Shown: positions 62,018-64,000 of the stretch, piece after piece
Position numbering within the stretch: the stretch's first letter is position 1
Layout: each line of letters starts with the position of its first letter
Assembly (NCBI GenBank): GCA_937873665.1
Contig: CALMYW010000516.1
Span: forward strand, 112,749 to 176,748
From: an uncultured Sphingorhabdus sp.
GTDB lineage: Bacteria; Pseudomonadota; Alphaproteobacteria; Sphingomonadales; Sphingomonadaceae
DNA length: 64,000 bases
Direction of reading: 5' to 3'
The notes under the pieces: model-generated
What the model was told of the DNA's origin: nothing
The model's database searches: none
What the model saw: the letters and a program-made list of their open reading frames with translations, nothing else
Translations under genes and position numbers: made by a program

Positions 62018-63292
62018 CTAACCCTTGCTCATGAAACCAAACAAGTGGCCCGCCACCTTGCGCATCTGGATTTCCTCCGCGCCTTCGGTGATGCGATAGC
62101 GGCGGTGGTGGCGATAGATATGTTCGAACGGCTTGTGCCGCGAATAGCCGATACCGCCATGCACCTGCATCGCCCGGTCCGCCGCATCGCAAACAAGGCG
62201 GTTTGCACGATAGTTGCACATCGAAATGACATCAGACAGCCGCTTCGCCACTTCGGGTTTGGGCATCGTGTCCATCTGGGCGCTGGTCGCGTAGATCAAC
62301 TGACGCAGCATGGCCGCTTCGGTGTGCAACTCGACCAACGGGAACTGGATCGCCTGGTTGACAGCCAGAGGCTTGCCAAAGGGCTTACGCTCCCTCGCAT
62401 ATTTCACCGCTTCGTTAATGCAATATTGTGCAGCACCCAGCGAACTCGCGGCCTGGCGGATGCGGTTTTCGTGAACGAAATGCTGCGCCAAGGCGAGTCC
62501 GTAATCGAGATCACCCAGCACCATATGTTCGGGAATCCAGACATCCTTGAGCGCGACCTTTGGGTGGTCGGTCGGCATGTTGAACGTCCAGAGATATTCA
62601 CCAACTTCAAAACCCGGCGTGTCTGCGGGTACAAGGAAGCAACCAATTCCCTTCGCATCGCCATCATTGCCGCTGTGGCGGGCAAATACCATGCAATGCG
62701 AATGATGGTGCGCGCCGGTGGTCCACATCTTGTTGCCGTTGATCAGCCAGCCGTCGACGCCATCGCGCTTTTCGCGCACCGCACGGGTATCCATCCATGT
62801 CGCGTCCGAACCATGATGTTCTTCGGTCAGGCCAAAGGTGCAGCGCATGCGCCCCTCAAGCATGGCAGGGATATATTCAGCCTTTTGTTCGGGCGTACCG
62901 AAATCGCGAACCATCAGTGGTTGGACAAGGTTGCCGACAATCGAGCTTTCGTTCTGCAGGTCGTTGTGCAGGCCCAGCCCCTTTTGCGCCAGATGCTCGC
63001 GGATGCAGGCCATGGCCAGATGGCTACCGTTTTTGCCACCATATTCGACGGGCAGGTTGAAACGATAATGCCCGGCCTTGTCGGCGCGGCGGCGCATCTC
63101 GACCAACAATTGCTCCCACTCTTTGCGTGGCAGCCCGTCATTGTCCCAGTCGGTGCGCGCCCATTCGCGGCGGTGGTCAAAAAAACGGTTATTATCGTCC
63201 TGATTCTGCAGCGGAACAATTTCGCGCTCGATGAAATCATCCAGCTCGGCCAGATAATCGGTAATTTCCTTGGGGATTTCGAACAATGTCAT
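62018..63292 (-). CDS. Acyl-CoA dehydrogenase family protein
   Basis: A 424-residue flavoprotein of the acyl-CoA dehydrogenase superfamily, ACAD10/11-like. FAD and substrate segments are CTFGLTEEHHGSDATWMDT, GNKMWTTGAHHHSHCMVFAR and AMQVHGGIGYSRHKPFEHIYRHHRRYRITEGAEEIQMRKV (each quoted in part). The N-terminal DDFIEREIVPLQ is typical. The chain length of its substrate cannot be inferred. A perfect 22-bp palindrome at 63352-63373 lies 60 bases upstream and is a likely operator. Confidence 0.93.
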   Translation of the reverse strand: MTLFEIPKEITDYLAELDDFIEREIVPLQNQDDNNRFFDHRREWARTDWDNDGLPRKEWEQLLVEMRRRADKAGHYRFNLPVEYGGKNGSHLAMACIREHLAQKGLGLHNDLQNESSIVGNLVQPLMVRDFGTPEQKAEYIPAMLEGRMRCTFGLTEEHHGSDATWMDTRAVREKRDGVDGWLINGNKMWTTGAHHHSHCMVFARHSGNDGDAKGIGCFLVPADTPGFEVGEYLWTFNMPTDHPKVALKDVWIPEHMVLGDLDYGLALAQHFVHENRIRQAASSLGAAQYCINEAVKYARERKPFGKPLAVNQAIQFPLVELHTEAAMLRQLIYATSAQMDTMPKPEVAKRLSDVISMCNYRANRLVCDAADRAMQVHGGIGYSRHKPFEHIYRHHRRYRITEGAEEIQMRKVAGHLFGFMSKG

Positions 63293-63351
63293 GACAGCCT
63301 CTCCACTTGCCTTGGGTGAAAGTTGACAGGGCTGGGCGGCGAGTCAAGCGC

Positions 63352-63373
63352 AATTTAATCGTACGATTAAATT
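63352..63373. promoter_or_regulatory. Perfect 22-bp palindromic operator before the acyl-CoA dehydrogenase gene
   Basis: TTTAATCGTACGATTAAA (63354-63371) extended by AA and TT on the two sides is fully self-complementary and AT-rich. It lies 60-81 bases before the minus-strand start. Such sites are typical for TetR-type regulators of fatty-acid or acyl-CoA genes; no such regulator lies beside it in this window. Confidence 0.6.
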
Positions 63374-63485
63374 TTGTCGCTTTTGATTTGCCGCAATGAC
63401 AAGCGAGGCAAGGGACTCTGCGGCCGTGATGCAAAAAAAGGGTGGCGACTGCGCGATGCTCCTGCTAACCGCGCGGTTCGTTAAA

Positions 63486-63562
63486 GCACCCATAGCTCAG
63501 CTGGATAGAGCGCTGCCCTCCGAAGGCAGAGGTCAGAGGTTCGAATCCTCTTGGGTGCGCCA
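63486..63562 (+). tRNA. tRNA-Arg (anticodon CCG)
   Basis: A complete cloverleaf: acceptor GCACCCA/TGGGTGC, D arm GCTC/GAGC, anticodon stem CTGCC/GGCAG with loop CTCCGAA (anticodon at 63520-63522), T arm AGAGG-TTCGAAT-CCTCT and an encoded CCA end. It reads CGG codons. Its 3' end is a usual attachment site for integrases, and an integrase-like gene follows. Confidence 0.97.
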
Positions 63563-63695
63563 TTTTTTCCTAATAAAAACAATACATTGTATCCGCACCG
63601 GTTCGGAGGGGGGCTCCGAATTGCATTAATCTCCTATGTACAAAAAGTTCACAAAACTTGTTTCATGGGAATAAGTTTCTGATTATACATATTTA

Positions 63696-64000
63696 ATGGA
63701 TAAGGCTCCGCCTGCGACAAACCGGGACTCTGAGCGCATCGACGTTCGAGGTGATGGGCGTATAATACTGTACAAACGAGAGGGGCTTAAAAACCCTAAG
63801 TGGCAGGCTCGGATTCGAGTCCCAAACGCCACAGGTTACAAGATCATATCTACCAAGGCTGTTAGGCTGGGCGAAGCTGAACGGATTGCGATAGAAGTTT
63901 ACGACGACCTCTTACAACGCGTTAAAAGTGGCGGATCCCTAAAGTCTGAACCGCCCCGGGATTGCCGGAGGCCATTCAGCTTAAATTATGCTGCCATTGG
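63696..64000 (+). CDS. N-terminal part of a tyrosine recombinase/integrase-like protein (cut by window end)
   Basis: A frame from ATG 63696 stays open to the window end (101 codons). It reads DGRIILYKREGLKNPKWQAR, then RIRVPNATGYKIISTKAVRLGE and AIEVYDDLLQRVKSGGSLKS. This matches the arm-binding or N-terminal region of phage-type integrases (short strands followed by a helix with YDDLL). The catalytic domain would lie outside. The last 20 residues (EPPRDCRRPFSLNYAAIG) do not look like the usual core-binding domain, so a frameshift near 63950 is possible. Location behind tRNA-Arg supports an integrated element. Confidence 0.65.
   Translation, partial: MDKAPPATNRDSERIDVRGDGRIILYKREGLKNPKWQARIRVPNATGYKIISTKAVRLGEAERIAIEVYDDLLQRVKSGGSLKSEPPRDCRRPFSLNYAAI

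Overview
The window reads as chromosomal DNA of a high-GC alphaproteobacterium, most likely a member of the Sphingomonadales. This is an inference from gene content: an aerobic catabolic gene set, 4.5S-type SRP RNA, ATP12, SspB, two carotenoid oxygenases, an HTH-RibB fusion, and several families of short palindromic intergenic repeats. No rRNA operon or CRISPR array is visible. Most of the window is core genome. Accessory DNA is limited to the 0-1.7 kb and 12.6-16.6 kb regions, a 1 kb insert in the mcc locus, and the right edge.

Layout. 0-3.6 kb: thiC with a TPP riboswitch, followed by two small genes, each ending next to or fused to an extra copy of the thiC 3' end. 3.7-12.6 kb: a periplasmic protein, a DUF167 protein, a LytTR regulator, DUF2141 plus a Tat-exported carotenoid oxygenase, a PAS-GGDEF-EAL-PilZ protein, an MliC/META lipoprotein, a class II aldolase and an HD protein. 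12.6-16.6 kb: two small genes of phage or unknown type, a cluster of palindromic repeats, a 265-bp MITE-like element that interrupts a small FlbD-like gene, and a type II restriction-modification pair with lower GC. 16.8-30.1 kb: acnA, an OmpA-like protein, a methylcrotonyl-CoA carboxylase locus split by a repeat-flanked DUF559 gene, an AbgT transporter, ribH, HTH-ribB, and a TetR/carotenoid oxygenase divergon. The SRP RNA gene lies at 30.2 kb.

30.4-39.2 kb is a complete phosphate regulon: pit and a DUF47 protein diverge from phoR-pstSCAB-phoU-phoB, and a Pho box lies before pstS. 39.2-42.6 kb: rluE-like, rhomboid, and groESL under a perfect CIRCE. 42.7-46.3 kb is a compact six-gene bufferin (metallophore RiPP) operon: DUF2282 precursor, MNIO enzyme, DUF2063 partner, DoxX, ECF sigma factor and DUF1109 anti-sigma factor. 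46.3-49 kb: hisBHAF.

49-63.3 kb is housekeeping: sspB, fumC, gmk, atp12, gph-like, paiB-like, rluC-like, crcB, a lipoprotein, a cell-surface-type protein, PBP1A, a TIGR03084-type protein and an acyl-CoA dehydrogenase. The right edge has tRNA-Arg(CCG) followed by the start of a tyrosine-integrase-like gene, which suggests an integrated element that continues beyond the window.

The most unusual items are the serial thiC-tail duplications, the reconstructible MITE insertion, the DUF559 gene framed by palindromes that also supply ribosome-binding sites, a palindrome translated inside mccB, and a cluster of perfect DnaA boxes after fumC.
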